From the NCBI RefSeq assembly GCF_030815855.1, contig NZ_JAUSXG010000001.1:1426001-1490000 (forward strand): a DNA stretch of 64,000 bases, in the 5' to 3' direction. Under the pieces are notes generated by a model that saw nothing but the letters and a program-made list of their open reading frames with translations, ran no database searches and was not told the DNA's origin. Below are positions 1 through 11,122 of the stretch, piece after piece. Each line of letters begins with the position of its first letter. The stretch's first letter is position 1. Source of the DNA: Variovorax paradoxus (lineage in GTDB: Bacteria > Pseudomonadota > Gammaproteobacteria > Burkholderiales > Burkholderiaceae_C). A program made the translations under genes and the position numbers.

Positions 1-1
1 G

Positions 2-304
2 CGCACCCGCGTCTCGGGCATGGCCATTTCGCAAAACATCGGCACCGCGATCACCGCGTTGCTGCCGGCGCTGTTCGTGGCGGTCGCGCCTCCCGGCGCC
101 GCCAACATCCCGCTGGTGGTCGGTGCCATCACGCTGGCGATCTGTGCCATTGCCGCTGTCTCGGCGTGGACCGCGCGCGAAACCTACCGCGTGCACATGA
201 ACGACCTGGGCAAGCCCGAAGCGGTGCCGGTGGACAAGCCCGAGTACGACCGCCTGCGCGAGCAGACGCTGGTGGACGCACGCCTGGCCAAGGCAGCCGC
301 CTGA
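2..304 (+). CDS. MFS transporter of the metabolite:H+ symporter (MHS) type, C-terminal fragment
   Basis: The reading frame is open from the first bases of the window, so the gene begins to the left and only about 100 C-terminal residues are seen. They contain two hydrophobic stretches (AITALLPALFVAVAPPG and VVGAITLAICAIAAVSAW), consistent with the last two transmembrane helices. A charged cytoplasmic tail with ARETYRVHMNDLG follows, a pattern typical of the end of ShiA/KgtP-like MHS symporters. Substrate cannot be told from this piece. The ATG at 20 is internal, because the residues before it (TRVSG) fit the family. Confidence 0.75.
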   Translation, partial: RTRVSGMAISQNIGTAITALLPALFVAVAPPGAANIPLVVGAITLAICAIAAVSAWTARETYRVHMNDLGKPEAVPVDKPEYDRLREQTLVDARLAKAAA

Positions 305-342
305 AGACCTTGCGCGCGCCAAGGGCGTCGGCGCCATGAAGA

Positions 343-1026
343 ATGGCGCCCATGACCTCTCACCTGAAGATCGATTTCGTTTCCGATGTCTCCTGCCCCT
401 GGTGCGCCGTCGGCTTGAGTTCCCTCGAGGCGGCGCTCCGGCGTGTGGCGCCGGACGTTACGGCGGAGCTGCATTTCCAGCCCTTCGAGCTGAATCCGCA
501 AATGCCGCCCGAGGGCCAGGACACCTTCGAGCACCTGAACCAGAAGTACGGCTCCACGCGCGAGCAGCAAGCGCAGTCGCGCGAGATGATCCGCCAACGC
601 GGGGCCGAGGTGGGTTTCGATTTCAGCCCCGAAGGCCGCCCGCGCGTCTACAACACCTTCAACGCCCACCGCTTGCTGCACTGGGCCGAACTCGAAAGCC
701 CCGCCAAACAGGCGGGACTCAAGAAGCTGCTGCTGAAGGCCTACTTCACCGACCGGCAGAACCCGTCGGATCCTGACGTGCTGGTTCGCGCGGCCACCGA
801 GGCCGGGCTCGATGCGGCGCGCGCCCGAGAGATCCTGACGAGCGACGAGTTCGCCGCCGAGACCCGCGAGCGCGAACGCATGTACATCGATGCAGGCATC
901 CACTCGGTGCCCGCGATCATCATCAACGACCAGCACCTGATTTCCGGCGGCCAGCCGGTCGAGGTGTTCGAGCGGGCGCTGAAGCAGATTGCGGGTGCGG
1001 AGCCGAGTGCGGTCGCAAGCGCCTGA
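343..1026 (+). CDS. DsbA family oxidoreductase, FrnE-like
   Basis: A 227-residue thioredoxin-fold protein with the active-site motif CPWC at C18-C21 right after the first strand (KIDFVSDVSCPWC). The FrnE/2-hydroxychromene-2-carboxylate isomerase-like DsbA subfamily has this arrangement. A helical insertion holds the family-like stretch RPRVYNTFNAHRLLHWAE, and the cis-Pro region is SVPAIIINDQHLISGGQP near residues 187-205. There is no signal peptide, so it should act in the cytoplasm as a dithiol oxidoreductase or isomerase. An alternative ATG lies at 352 (MTSHLKIDF); neither start has a strong ribosome-binding site. It appears to be a single-gene unit. Confidence 0.88.
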   Translation: MAPMTSHLKIDFVSDVSCPWCAVGLSSLEAALRRVAPDVTAELHFQPFELNPQMPPEGQDTFEHLNQKYGSTREQQAQSREMIRQRGAEVGFDFSPEGRPRVYNTFNAHRLLHWAELESPAKQAGLKKLLLKAYFTDRQNPSDPDVLVRAATEAGLDAARAREILTSDEFAAETRERERMYIDAGIHSVPAIIINDQHLISGGQPVEVFERALKQIAGAEPSAVASA

Positions 1027-1129
1027 GTCGACCCGCGGTTTCGGCCTGATGCGAAGCTGACCGCCAGCTTTACCTGACGGGCGGCGTTGAACGGTCAACC
1101 GGGCCTGCCTTGCGCGGGTTGATCGGTTC

Positions 1130-2707
<1,578 letters not shown>

Positions 2708-2764
2708 TGGGTTTTCTCTTTCCCGGGAAGGGGAAGGGGCAAGGCACAGGAAAGGACACACGTC

Positions 2765-3976
2765 ATGCAACGTCGAGAACTGTTCAAGCTCATGGCCGCC
2801 GCCCCGTTCGCGGGCGCCGCCGGCCAGCTGATGGCCGCGCCCGCCGCCGAAGGCGCCAAGCTGCTGGTCGTGTTCCTGCGCGGTGCCTACGACTGCACCA
2901 GCCTTCTGGTGCCGACCGCCAGCGATTTCTACTACGCCTCGCGGCCCAACATCGCCATCGCGCGGCCGGGCGAGCCCAACGGTGCGCTGCCGCTCGACAG
3001 CAACTGGGGCCTGCACCCCGCGCTCGCGCAAAGCGTGATGCCGCTGTTCCAGCGGAAGCAGGCGTCGTTCATCGCCTTTGCGGGCACCGACGACCTCACG
3101 CGCAGCCACTTCGAAACGCAGGACTCCATCGAGCTCGGCCAGGCGCTCGGCAGGCAGCGCGACTACCGCTCGGGTTTCCTCAACCGGCTGGCTGGCGTGC
3201 TCGGCGCGGGGCCGGTGGCCGACGTGTCGCCCATCGCTTTCACGGATCAGCTGCCCATTGCGCTGCGCGGCGATGCCAAGGCCGCGAACATGGCGCTCGC
3301 GGGCGCGGCGCGGGCAGGTATCGACGCGCGGCAGAGCCAGGTCATCACCGCCATGTACCGCAACACTCCGCTGGCGCAGCCGGTGGCCGAGGGCTTTCAG
3401 GTGCGCGACGAGGTGATGCGCGCGGTGCAGGCCGAGATGGATGCAGCCAGCCGCAATGCCATGAGCGCCAAGGGCTTCGAGCTCGTCGCACGCCGCATGG
3501 CATTGCTCATGCGGGAGCGCTTCGACCTCGGCTTTGTCGACGTCGGTGGTTGGGACACGCACGTGGGGCAGGGCGGCGCCAGAGGCTACCTCGCCAACCG
3601 CTTCGAGGAACTGGGCCGCGGCGTCGCCGGCTTCGCCCAGGAAATGGGCGATGAGGCCTGGCGCCAGACCGTGGTGGTCGTCATCAGCGAGTTCGGCCGC
3701 ACCTTCCGCGAGAACGGAAACCGCGGCACCGACCATGGCCACGGCACTGTCTACTGGGTGCTCGGCGGCGGCCTCTCGGCACAGGCCGGCGGGCGCGTCG
3801 TGGGCGAGCAGCAGGCGCTGTCGCAGGCCACGCTGTTCCAGAACCGCGACTACCCGGTGCTCAATGAATACCGGGCGGTGTTCGGCGGGCTGTTCAGGCG
3901 GATGTACGGGTTGTCGCCGGCACAGCTCGAGCGGGTGTTCGACGGGGTGGCGCCGAAGGAACTGCAGCTGGTCTGA
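2765..3976 (+). CDS. DUF1501 domain-containing Tat-exported protein
   Basis: A 403-residue DUF1501 protein, a family in the alkaline phosphatase/sulfatase superfamily with no established reaction. The start MQRRELFK followed by an Ala-rich hydrophobic stretch is a twin-arginine signal (R3, R4), so export in folded form is likely. Metal-site-like stretches can be seen: VVFLRGAYD near the N-terminus, DVGGWDTHV in the middle, and VVVVISEFGRTFREN followed by TDHGHGT. The ATG has AGGAAAGGA upstream at about 2749-2757. It is probably co-transcribed with the DUF1800 lipoprotein gene just upstream. Confidence 0.9.
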   Translation: MQRRELFKLMAAAPFAGAAGQLMAAPAAEGAKLLVVFLRGAYDCTSLLVPTASDFYYASRPNIAIARPGEPNGALPLDSNWGLHPALAQSVMPLFQRKQASFIAFAGTDDLTRSHFETQDSIELGQALGRQRDYRSGFLNRLAGVLGAGPVADVSPIAFTDQLPIALRGDAKAANMALAGAARAGIDARQSQVITAMYRNTPLAQPVAEGFQVRDEVMRAVQAEMDAASRNAMSAKGFELVARRMALLMRERFDLGFVDVGGWDTHVGQGGARGYLANRFEELGRGVAGFAQEMGDEAWRQTVVVVISEFGRTFRENGNRGTDHGHGTVYWVLGGGLSAQAGGRVVGEQQALSQATLFQNRDYPVLNEYRAVFGGLFRRMYGLSPAQLERVFDGVAPKELQLV

Positions 3977-4019
3977 TGCTTCCTGGCGTGGCTTGGCCCC
4001 GTGGCTTTCCGGTTCGGAA

Positions 4020-5486
4020 TCAAGGCGATCGCGAAGCGCCCATGACAGAAGCCGCCGCGCGCTGGCGCCTTGCAATCAGAACCGCACCCGCAAGGCAAAG
4101 GCAGGCGAGCATGGCAAAAGCGGCTCTTGCACCCTGGGTGAACGCGGCGACATCGGCGCCCGAGAGGCCCGAGCCGCCGTTCCTGAGAATCAAGAGCTGC
4201 GCGCTGTAGGGCAGGCCGGCCATCGCCACGCTCAGCATGAGGGCGGTTCCGATCATGATCCCCGTGTTCTGCAGCGTCGAGCGCACGCCGTTCGCAATAC
4301 CCCGGCGCTGGGGCACCACGCTTTGCAGGATCGACACGTTGTTCGGCGTCACGAAGCTCCCGATGCCCAGGCCCAGCATCCATAGGCAGGCGGCCAGTTG
4401 CCCGGCGCCGATGGCCGGCCGCAGCATGGCTGCCAGCAGCGCCAGTGCGCTCGCGGCGAGCAGCAGGCCCGCCACGCAGATGGCTTCGGGCGTGAAGCGC
4501 CGCATCAGGCTGCCGGCCGTTGGCGCGGCCATCAACATCCCCAGCGCGACCGGCGCAATGCGCATGCCTGCCTCGGACGGTGCCAGGCCCGCGCAGGCCT
4601 GGAGATACAGGGCCACGAGCAGCAGGGGCGCAGCCTGCGACATCGACAGCAAAAGGATGCCCGCATAGGCGGTGCGACGCCCCGGGTCCCTGAACAGCGC
4701 CGGGTCGACCAGGGGGCTCGCCACGCGCTGCTGCACCCGGGCGAACACGAGGATGGCGCAAAGACCGGCGAGCATGAAGGTCCACACCGGCGTGCTCGCC
4801 CAGCCGTGCGCGGCCGCCAGCGTGAGCGCATAGCTCACGCCCCCGATCCCGGCGAGCGACAGCAAGGCGCCGGCCAGGTCGAAGCGCTCGGCCTTGCCGG
4901 CCGCCGCGCTCTTCGGCAGCACCCGCCACGACAAGGCCAGCACGCACAGCCCGACCGGCACGTTCAGCATGAAGAGAGCGCGCCAGCCCCACCACGACAC
5001 GACGAAGCCGCCGGCCAGCGGCCCCGCGACCTGCGCCAGGGCGGCCACCATGGCGAGCACACCGAGTGCGAGGCCTACCCTCTGGCGGCCGAACGCATCG
5101 CCCACCAACGCGCTGGCGTTGGCCATGACGCCAGCCGCACCCACGGCCTGGCAGACGCGAAAGACCAGCAGCGCGCCGGTGCTTGTCGCGGCGGCGCAGG
5201 CCGCGCACGCGATCACGAAAAGGCCCAACCCCGCGAGAAAGAGCGGCCGCCGCCCCCACAAATCGGCCAGTCTTCCGAAGCTGAGGATGCAGACGGTGCT
5301 GACCAGCATGTAGGACAGCAGGATCCAGCTCGCCTGGGCGGGCGAGGCATGCAGGCTGCGCGCCACCGAGGGCAGTGCCACGTTGAGCGCGCTGAGGTTC
5401 AGGAAGCACAGGAGCGCACCCAGGCTTGCAACGACGAGCACCGCCCATGCGGCTCTTTCCTCGTCTTCCGTCACCGCTTCATTCAT
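4020..5486 (-). CDS. MFS transporter, DHA2 (EmrB/QacA-like) type
   Basis: A 488-residue integral membrane protein with repeated hydrophobic helices, about 14 by eye. It has the DHA2-family start LSALNVALPSVARSLHASPAQASWI and the MFS loop motif GRLADLWGRRPLF. The family exports drugs or small molecules by proton antiport. Its ATG at 5486 overlaps the last 8 bases of the upstream binding-protein gene, so it is the last gene of the amidase-tctC-MFS operon. In that setting it might move the amide substrate or the acid product rather than a drug; this is inferred from position only. Confidence 0.88.
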   Translation of the reverse strand: MNEAVTEDEERAAWAVLVVASLGALLCFLNLSALNVALPSVARSLHASPAQASWILLSYMLVSTVCILSFGRLADLWGRRPLFLAGLGLFVIACAACAAATSTGALLVFRVCQAVGAAGVMANASALVGDAFGRQRVGLALGVLAMVAALAQVAGPLAGGFVVSWWGWRALFMLNVPVGLCVLALSWRVLPKSAAAGKAERFDLAGALLSLAGIGGVSYALTLAAAHGWASTPVWTFMLAGLCAILVFARVQQRVASPLVDPALFRDPGRRTAYAGILLLSMSQAAPLLLVALYLQACAGLAPSEAGMRIAPVALGMLMAAPTAGSLMRRFTPEAICVAGLLLAASALALLAAMLRPAIGAGQLAACLWMLGLGIGSFVTPNNVSILQSVVPQRRGIANGVRSTLQNTGIMIGTALMLSVAMAGLPYSAQLLILRNGGSGLSGADVAAFTQGARAAFAMLACLCLAGAVLIARRQRAAASVMGASRSP

Positions 5487-6447
5487 CGCTCTTGAAGCCC
5501 GAAGCCTTGACGATGGGGCGCCAGTACGCGCGGTCTTCGTTCATGGCACGGGTCACTTCGGCGCCGGGCAGCCCCGTCGCCTCGAGCCCCATGCGCTCGA
5601 GCTGGCCGCGCACCTGCGGGCTGCGCATCGCGGCCAGGAAGGCCGCCTCGAGCTTTGCGACCACCTCCTTCGGCGTGCCCGCCGGCACGAAGGCGGCATA
5701 GGACGCATTGGCGCGGTCGAAGGCGTCGTAGCCGGACTCCTTGAGGGTCGGAACATCGGGCAGCCAGCTCAGCCGCTTCGTCCCCGCGACGCCCAGGATG
5801 CGCAGCTTGCCCGAGCGGTGCAGCTCCAGCTGGCTGGCCAGCGCGTCGGCGCCGAGTGGCACGTGGTCGCCGATGATGTCCGTCGCCAGCGGCGCGCCGC
5901 CTCGGTAGGTGACGGCCGCGAGCGGCACGCCGATGGACTTCGACAGCTGCCACAGGCTGAAGTGCAGGCCGCCGCCGAGGTTGGTGATGCCCACGCTGGC
6001 TTGGGCGGGGTTCTTCTTGACCCACGCGACGTATTCGGGAAGCGTCTTGTACGGCTGGTTCGCGCCAGTGGAAACGACACTGGGCACGTTGGCCAGATGC
6101 GCGAGGGGAATGAAGTCCTTGTCGACGTCGTAGTTCAGCCGCGCGTAGGTCATCGGAAACAGCACGAAGGGCGGTGTGGCGCCGATGAGGATCGTGTGGC
6201 CATCGGGCCGCGCGGTCTTCACCGCCTCGATGGAAATGCGCGTGGACGCACCGGGGCGGCTCTCCACCAGAACGGGCGCCTTGAGCGAGCCGCGTAGTTC
6301 CTCCGCGATGGAGCGCGACAGGTTGTCGAGCGCGCCACCCGGTGGAACACCGATGATGAGGCGCACGGGCGCGTCGTCGGCGTGCGCGCCGGCACCGGCC
6401 AGGGCGATCGACGCGCCGAGCACGAGTGTCTTCAGGAACATGGTCAT
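5479..6447 (-). CDS. Bug-family (TctC-like) periplasmic solute-binding protein
   Basis: A 322-residue protein starting MTMFLKTLVLG with a signal peptide ending at about AHA (residue 23). Bug/TctC family landmarks are present: VRLIIGVPPGGALDNLSR, then RPDGHTILIGATPP, PSVVSTG and WLPDVPTLKESGYDAF. These bind small carboxylates or amides in the periplasm. No TctA/TctB membrane genes are nearby, so it is an orphan, as is common for this expanded family in Burkholderiales. The reading frame extends further upstream, but ATG 6447 is chosen because it begins the signal peptide. It lies between the amidase gene (gap 44 bp) and the MFS gene (8 bp overlap). Confidence 0.9.
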   Translation of the reverse strand: MTMFLKTLVLGASIALAGAGAHADDAPVRLIIGVPPGGALDNLSRSIAEELRGSLKAPVLVESRPGASTRISIEAVKTARPDGHTILIGATPPFVLFPMTYARLNYDVDKDFIPLAHLANVPSVVSTGANQPYKTLPEYVAWVKKNPAQASVGITNLGGGLHFSLWQLSKSIGVPLAAVTYRGGAPLATDIIGDHVPLGADALASQLELHRSGKLRILGVAGTKRLSWLPDVPTLKESGYDAFDRANASYAAFVPAGTPKEVVAKLEAAFLAAMRSPQVRGQLERMGLEATGLPGAEVTRAMNEDRAYWRPIVKASGFKSDE

Positions 6448-6491
6448 GGTGGCTACCTGCTGGTTGAAAAATTGGAAGAAAAAAGAAAGCT

Positions 6492-7943
6492 TCAGAAGGC
6501 CAGCACAGGCAGCGGATTCGCCGGCCGGTGAGCGGCTTCGAGCGACGCGGCGGCCTGCAGCAGTTGCGCGTCTTCGCGAAAGCGGCCGACCAGCTGCATG
6601 CCGATGGGCAGACCATCGCGGTCTGCGCCGCAGGGCAGGCTGATCGCGGGGTGTCCGGTCAGGTTGAACGGCATCGTCCAGGGGAACCAGTTCGCGCGCA
6701 CCTCGGCATAGGCCGTGCCGTCGATCTCGATGCTGCCGAACAGGTCCTGGTCGATGGGGAGGGCCGTACGCGACAGCGTGGGCGTGAAGATGAAATCGTG
6801 CGTCTCCAGCCGCGCCTGCACGTCGCGAAACAACGCAGTCCGCGCGAACATGGCTTGCTGGAATGCGACGCCGTCCACATGCTCGGCCAGCGCCAACTGC
6901 TGCAGCAGCGACGGACTCATCCGGTCGCCGTGCGCCTCGGCCATGGGGGCGAAGCGGCCGCGCCAGCTCGTGTGGTTGATCACGCGCCACACAGGCTCGA
7001 CGTCGAAGCCTTCGCCGGACATCGGCACCAGCTCGGCGCCCATCGATTGCAGGGTTGCGAGAGCGGCCTCGAAGGCGGATGCGACGTCCGCGGCAATCGG
7101 CCGACCCGCGGGCGCCGCACAGAAAAGAATGCGCTTGCCGCAAAGATCGCCGCCCGCCTGCAGATCGTCGAAGTAGCGCTGGGCCGGCACGCCCAGCGAC
7201 CACGGGTCCGACCCGTGCGCGCCTGTCATGGCTTGCAGCATCAGTGCCGTGTCGGCCACGTTGCGCGTGGTGGGCGTCACGTAGGTGTAGTTGCCGAACG
7301 CGTCCTGCACCTGGCTGTGGGGCACCACGCCCAGGCTTTGCTTCAAGCCGACCACGCCGTTGCACGCGGCCGGAATGCGCGTCGAGCCGCCGCCGTCGGT
7401 GGCAATCGCGAGCGGTGCGATGCCCGCCGCCATCGACGCCGCCGCGCCGCCGCTGGAGCCGCCGCTGGTGCGCGACGCATTCCACGCGTTGCGGGTGCTG
7501 CCGAACAGCGGCGCATCGGTCAGGCACTTGGCGCCGAATTCGGACGAGGTCGTCTTGCCGATGAGGATGGCGCCGGCGTCGCGCATTCGCGCCACGGCCA
7601 CCGCGTCTTTCGCGGGCACATGATCGCGGTGCAGCAGCGAGCCGTAGGTGGTCCGCACGTTCGCCGTGTCGACGATGTCCTTCACCGTGAAGGGCAGGCC
7701 ATGCAGCAGGCCCGAAGCCTCGCCGCGCATGAGCGCCTGTTCGGCTTCCCGGGCCTGCTGCAGCGCCTGCTCATGGCACAGCGTGATGAAGCAGTTCAGG
7801 TGCGGCTGCAGCGCATCGGCGCGGCGCAGCACCGCTTCGACGATCTCCACCGGCGAGAGCTCGCGCTGCGCGACCAGCCTGCGCATGGTTGTTGCAGGCA
7901 TCTCGCAGATCTCGGACTTCGGAAGGACGGGAAATTCTTTCAT
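6492..7943 (-). CDS. Amidase of the amidase-signature family
   Basis: A 483-residue amidase-signature enzyme, which hydrolyses amides to acid and ammonia through a Ser-cisSer-Lys triad. The triad can be placed by pattern: Lys88 in PFTVKDIV, cis-Ser163 in TSGGSSGGAAAS and nucleophile Ser187 in TDGGGSTRIPA. No signal peptide is visible, so it is cytoplasmic. It is the first gene of a three-gene minus-strand operon with a Bug-type binding protein and an MFS permease, and a LysR gene is divergent 69 bp away. The set looks like uptake and hydrolysis of an amide compound. Its identity is not evident. Confidence 0.92.
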   Translation of the reverse strand: MKEFPVLPKSEICEMPATTMRRLVAQRELSPVEIVEAVLRRADALQPHLNCFITLCHEQALQQAREAEQALMRGEASGLLHGLPFTVKDIVDTANVRTTYGSLLHRDHVPAKDAVAVARMRDAGAILIGKTTSSEFGAKCLTDAPLFGSTRNAWNASRTSGGSSGGAAASMAAGIAPLAIATDGGGSTRIPAACNGVVGLKQSLGVVPHSQVQDAFGNYTYVTPTTRNVADTALMLQAMTGAHGSDPWSLGVPAQRYFDDLQAGGDLCGKRILFCAAPAGRPIAADVASAFEAALATLQSMGAELVPMSGEGFDVEPVWRVINHTSWRGRFAPMAEAHGDRMSPSLLQQLALAEHVDGVAFQQAMFARTALFRDVQARLETHDFIFTPTLSRTALPIDQDLFGSIEIDGTAYAEVRANWFPWTMPFNLTGHPAISLPCGADRDGLPIGMQLVGRFREDAQLLQAAASLEAAHRPANPLPVLAF

Positions 7944-8012
7944 GCGCAAATGATTGATGCGCCGCCACATGGCGTCCAATACTGTTTTCTTGAAAAGGCA
8001 TATGCACAGCGT
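7944..8012. promoter_or_regulatory. Divergent amidase/LysR control region
   Basis: The 69-bp space between the divergent amidase and LysR starts holds two candidate LysR-type sites. One is an inverted repeat GCGCA-N9-TGCGC at 7944-7962. The other is the 8-bp palindrome GCATATGC at 7998-8005. AAGG at 7995-7998 may be part of the LysR ribosome-binding site. Assignment to the LysR protein is inferred from position. Confidence 0.45.
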
Positions 8013-8912
8013 ATGGCTACACCAGACCTTCGAACCCTTCGCTATTTCGTGGCCGTTGCCGAGGAGCGCAGCGTCGGCAAGGCCGCGCGCCGGCTCAACA
8101 TGGCGCAGCCGCCGCTGTCGGTGCACATCAAGAACCTCGAGGCGGCCCTGGGCACGCCGCTCTTTCGAAGGGCGCCGCACGGCATGGAAATTACCGATGC
8201 GGGCAATGCGCTGTTCCGGCGCGCGAAAGAGGCATTGCTGCTCGCCAACGAAGGCTTCGACGCGGCCCGCGCCGTCGGCTCGGGCCGCCGGGGCCGGCTC
8301 ACCATCGGCACGATGGTCGTGCTGTCCTACCTGGTGCTGCCTCGGCTGGAAAACGAATTGCGGCGCAGGTTGCCGGAGGTGGAAATCCAGTATGCGGAGC
8401 TGAACGCCGTCAACAACATTGCGGCCCTCACCAACGCCGACGTGTCGGTGGCGATCTGCATTCCTCCCATTGCGCAGGCGGGCATTTCGGCCGAGCGCAT
8501 CGGCAGCCAGCCCTTGATGCTCGCGGTGCGCACCGACTCACCGCTGGCGCGCCTGGCCAGCATTCCGCTGGCGCGGCTCTCGGGCCTGCCGCTCATCGGG
8601 TTGCCCGTGCCCGAGGGCGACGTCGACAAATCGGTCATCGCCTCGCTGCTGCGGCGGCACGACGTCAGCATGCCGATCGCGCAGCGGGTCGAGACGATGA
8701 TGTCGGCACTGGCGCTGGTGCTGGCGGGGAAGGGCGTGGCGATATTGCCCGCCTGCGCGCAGATCGGTCGGCCGCCGGGCGTGGTGTTCAGGCCGTTGCG
8801 CAATGTCGATGCGCGGATGGAGATTGCGGCTTGCTGGCGCAGCGATTGGGACAGTCCGTTGATCGAGCCGTTTCTGGCTTGTGCGCGGGCGTCGCTGGAA
8901 GAGCCGATGTAG
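8013..8912 (+). CDS. LysR family transcriptional regulator of the amidase operon
   Basis: A 299-residue LysR protein. The winged-helix domain occupies residues 1-60 (LRTLRYFVAVAEERSVGKAARRL, then QPPLSVHIKNLEAALG). It is followed by the linker helix and a two-lobed effector domain of ordinary length. The ATG at 8013 is chosen over upstream in-frame codons because it starts exactly at the conserved LysR N-terminus. It is divergent from the amidase-tctC-MFS operon, the usual layout for a LysR activator of the neighbouring operon. The inducer is unknown. Confidence 0.92.
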   Translation: MATPDLRTLRYFVAVAEERSVGKAARRLNMAQPPLSVHIKNLEAALGTPLFRRAPHGMEITDAGNALFRRAKEALLLANEGFDAARAVGSGRRGRLTIGTMVVLSYLVLPRLENELRRRLPEVEIQYAELNAVNNIAALTNADVSVAICIPPIAQAGISAERIGSQPLMLAVRTDSPLARLASIPLARLSGLPLIGLPVPEGDVDKSVIASLLRRHDVSMPIAQRVETMMSALALVLAGKGVAILPACAQIGRPPGVVFRPLRNVDARMEIAACWRSDWDSPLIEPFLACARASLEEPM

Positions 8913-8977
8913 ATGAACGGCCTGTCTGCCTTCGGATCTGGACTTTCGCCGACATCGTCGACGACATCCGCAAGGTT

Positions 8978-11122
8978 TCAGTACAACTCGATGGTCTGGC
9001 GCAGCAAGCCTGATTGCTCGGCACTTGGCCCGACGAGGATCTCGACTTCGCCCGCCTGGAACAAGGGCTGCAGGTCCGGCCCCAGGTAGCGTAACTCGGC
9101 CGCCGGCAGCTCCAGATTCACCGAGCCGGCCTCACCAGGCATCAATCGCAGCTTCGCGCAGCCCTTGAGTTCCAGCAAGGGCCGGGTGACACGGCTCAGC
9201 TTGCCGCGAACGAACAGGAACACGGTCTCCTCAGCCTCGCGCACGCCGACGTTGCGCAGTTTGACGCTGACCTTCAGCGTGTCCTGCTCGCACACGCGCT
9301 GCGGCTGGACCTGAAGCTCGTCGTAGATGAACCGGCCGTAAGTCAAGCCGTGGCCGAAGGCATACAGCGGCGTATTTTCGACGTCCTGGTACTTGCTCGT
9401 GAAGTAGTCGGCCGGATTGATCGGCCGGCCGGTGGGACGCTCGCCGAAGTGGATCGGCACCTGCCCGACGGCGCGCGGCCAGCTCATCGGCGTGCGGCCG
9501 CTTGGCGTTGCCCGGCCCGTGACCACGTCGGCAATCGCATGGCCGGCTTCGATGCCGAGGAACCATGCAGCCAGCAGCGCATCGGCGTGTTCGGCCAGCC
9601 AGGGAACGACGAGCGGGCGGCCCGAGAACAGGACGACGACGACAGGAATGCCGAGCGCGTGTGCACGTGCCATCACCGCTTCGGCCAGAACCTGTTGGCG
9701 GCCGGGGAGCGCGGGCGTGGCGCGGCTCGCCGCCTCGCCGCTCATCGTGGCACGCTCGCCCAGGCACAGCAGGACGGCGTCGGTGCCGTCGCACAGCAGG
9801 GCGGCAGCTTCGATGCCGCTGTCGTCGTCACTCTCGATGGCGACGCCCGGTGCATGGCGTATGTCGGTCTGCGGCAGCGCGGCGCGCAAGCCGGCAAGCA
9901 CGCTGACGGCCGGCTCGTGTTCGCCGGCACCCCACCACGGGCCTTTCATCTCGGTGCTTGCGTCGGCCAGCGGGCCGATGACACACAGTGCCTTCGGTGC
10001 AGCAGGCAAGGGGAGGGTGTCCCGCTCGTTCTTGAGCATGACGATGGCCTTGCGCGCGGCGTCGCGCGACAGCGCGTGCCGCTCGGCGACAACCGTTGGG
10101 GGTTCCGGCGTCGCGCCGCGGCGGTAGGGGTCGTCGAACAGGCCGAGCTGCTCCTTGAGCCGCAACACGCGGCGCACGCTGGCGTCGATCTCTTCGATCG
10201 TCACCCGTCCCTGCTCGAGGGCGATCGGCAAACCCTTGCGATACGCGTCGGCCATCATGTCGATGTCGACGCCGGCCTTCAGCGCCAGTACCGCGGCATC
10301 GGCGAGATCGGCCGCGACGCCATGCTTGATCAATTCCGCGATCGCGTTGTAGTCGCTGACGATGACGCCGTCCCAGCCCATCTCGCCGCGCAGCCAGTCG
10401 CGCAGCAAGGGGATGTGCGCCGTCATCGGCACGCCGTTGAGATCGGTGAAGGCGGGCATCAGCGTGGCGACGCCGGCGCGGACCGCTGCTGCGAAGCCCG
10501 GCAGATGGACCTCGCGCAAGGTTCGCTCGGAGATGTCCACGGCGGCGTACTCCCGCCCCGCGTTGACTGCGCCGTAGGCGACGAAATGCTTCGCACAGGC
10601 GGCCAGCGATTCGGCCGAAGACAGGTCGGCCCCCTGGAAGCCGCGCACCTTGGCCTCTGCGATGCGTGCGTTCAGCCAGGGGTCTTCGCCGGGTCCCTCG
10701 GCGGTGCGGCCCCAGCGTGGATCGCGCGACACATCGAGCATCGGCGCGAAAGTCATCGCCAAGCCGTCGGCAGCGGCTTCGCGGGCGGCCTCGCGCGCCG
10801 TGCGCTCCCAGAGGTCTTCGTCGAAGGTGCCGGCTTCGGCAAGCGGAATCGGAAAGAGCGTGCGATGGCCATGAATGATGTCCAGGCCGATCAGCAGCGG
10901 AATGCCCAGCCGTGACTTCTCGACGGCCAGCCGCTGCATCTCGTGCGTGGGGCCGGCGCCGACCATGTTCAGCAGATTGCCGACAGTGCCGTCGATGATC
11001 GACTGCGTGGAGTCCCCCGCGAGCACCGGCCCGGTGACCGTGTAGCTGGAGGCAGTCATCGTCAGTTGACCCAGCTTTTCGGCTAGCGTCATCCGGGCCA
11101 TGAGGGTATCGATGCGGCTCAT
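8978..11122 (-). CDS. Glycoside hydrolase family 3 beta-glucosidase
   Basis: A 714-residue GH3 enzyme of the BglX type: N-terminal TIM-barrel domain, alpha/beta sandwich, and a C-terminal fibronectin-III-like domain (LKVSVKLRNVGVREAEETVFLF). The retaining nucleophile is Asp257 in GVIVSDYNAI, and the substrate-binding KHFVAYG and SRDPRWGRTAE stretches are intact. Unlike periplasmic BglX it has no signal peptide, so it should work in the cytoplasm on imported beta-linked oligosaccharides. The reading frame extends upstream, but MSRIDTLMARMTL is where family similarity begins. It is divergent, 131 bp away, from the PF10091/GH15/ABC/CocE operon. Confidence 0.92.
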   Translation of the reverse strand: MSRIDTLMARMTLAEKLGQLTMTASSYTVTGPVLAGDSTQSIIDGTVGNLLNMVGAGPTHEMQRLAVEKSRLGIPLLIGLDIIHGHRTLFPIPLAEAGTFDEDLWERTAREAAREAAADGLAMTFAPMLDVSRDPRWGRTAEGPGEDPWLNARIAEAKVRGFQGADLSSAESLAACAKHFVAYGAVNAGREYAAVDISERTLREVHLPGFAAAVRAGVATLMPAFTDLNGVPMTAHIPLLRDWLRGEMGWDGVIVSDYNAIAELIKHGVAADLADAAVLALKAGVDIDMMADAYRKGLPIALEQGRVTIEEIDASVRRVLRLKEQLGLFDDPYRRGATPEPPTVVAERHALSRDAARKAIVMLKNERDTLPLPAAPKALCVIGPLADASTEMKGPWWGAGEHEPAVSVLAGLRAALPQTDIRHAPGVAIESDDDSGIEAAALLCDGTDAVLLCLGERATMSGEAASRATPALPGRQQVLAEAVMARAHALGIPVVVVLFSGRPLVVPWLAEHADALLAAWFLGIEAGHAIADVVTGRATPSGRTPMSWPRAVGQVPIHFGERPTGRPINPADYFTSKYQDVENTPLYAFGHGLTYGRFIYDELQVQPQRVCEQDTLKVSVKLRNVGVREAEETVFLFVRGKLSRVTRPLLELKGCAKLRLMPGEAGSVNLELPAAELRYLGPDLQPLFQAGEVEILVGPSAEQSGLLRQTIELY

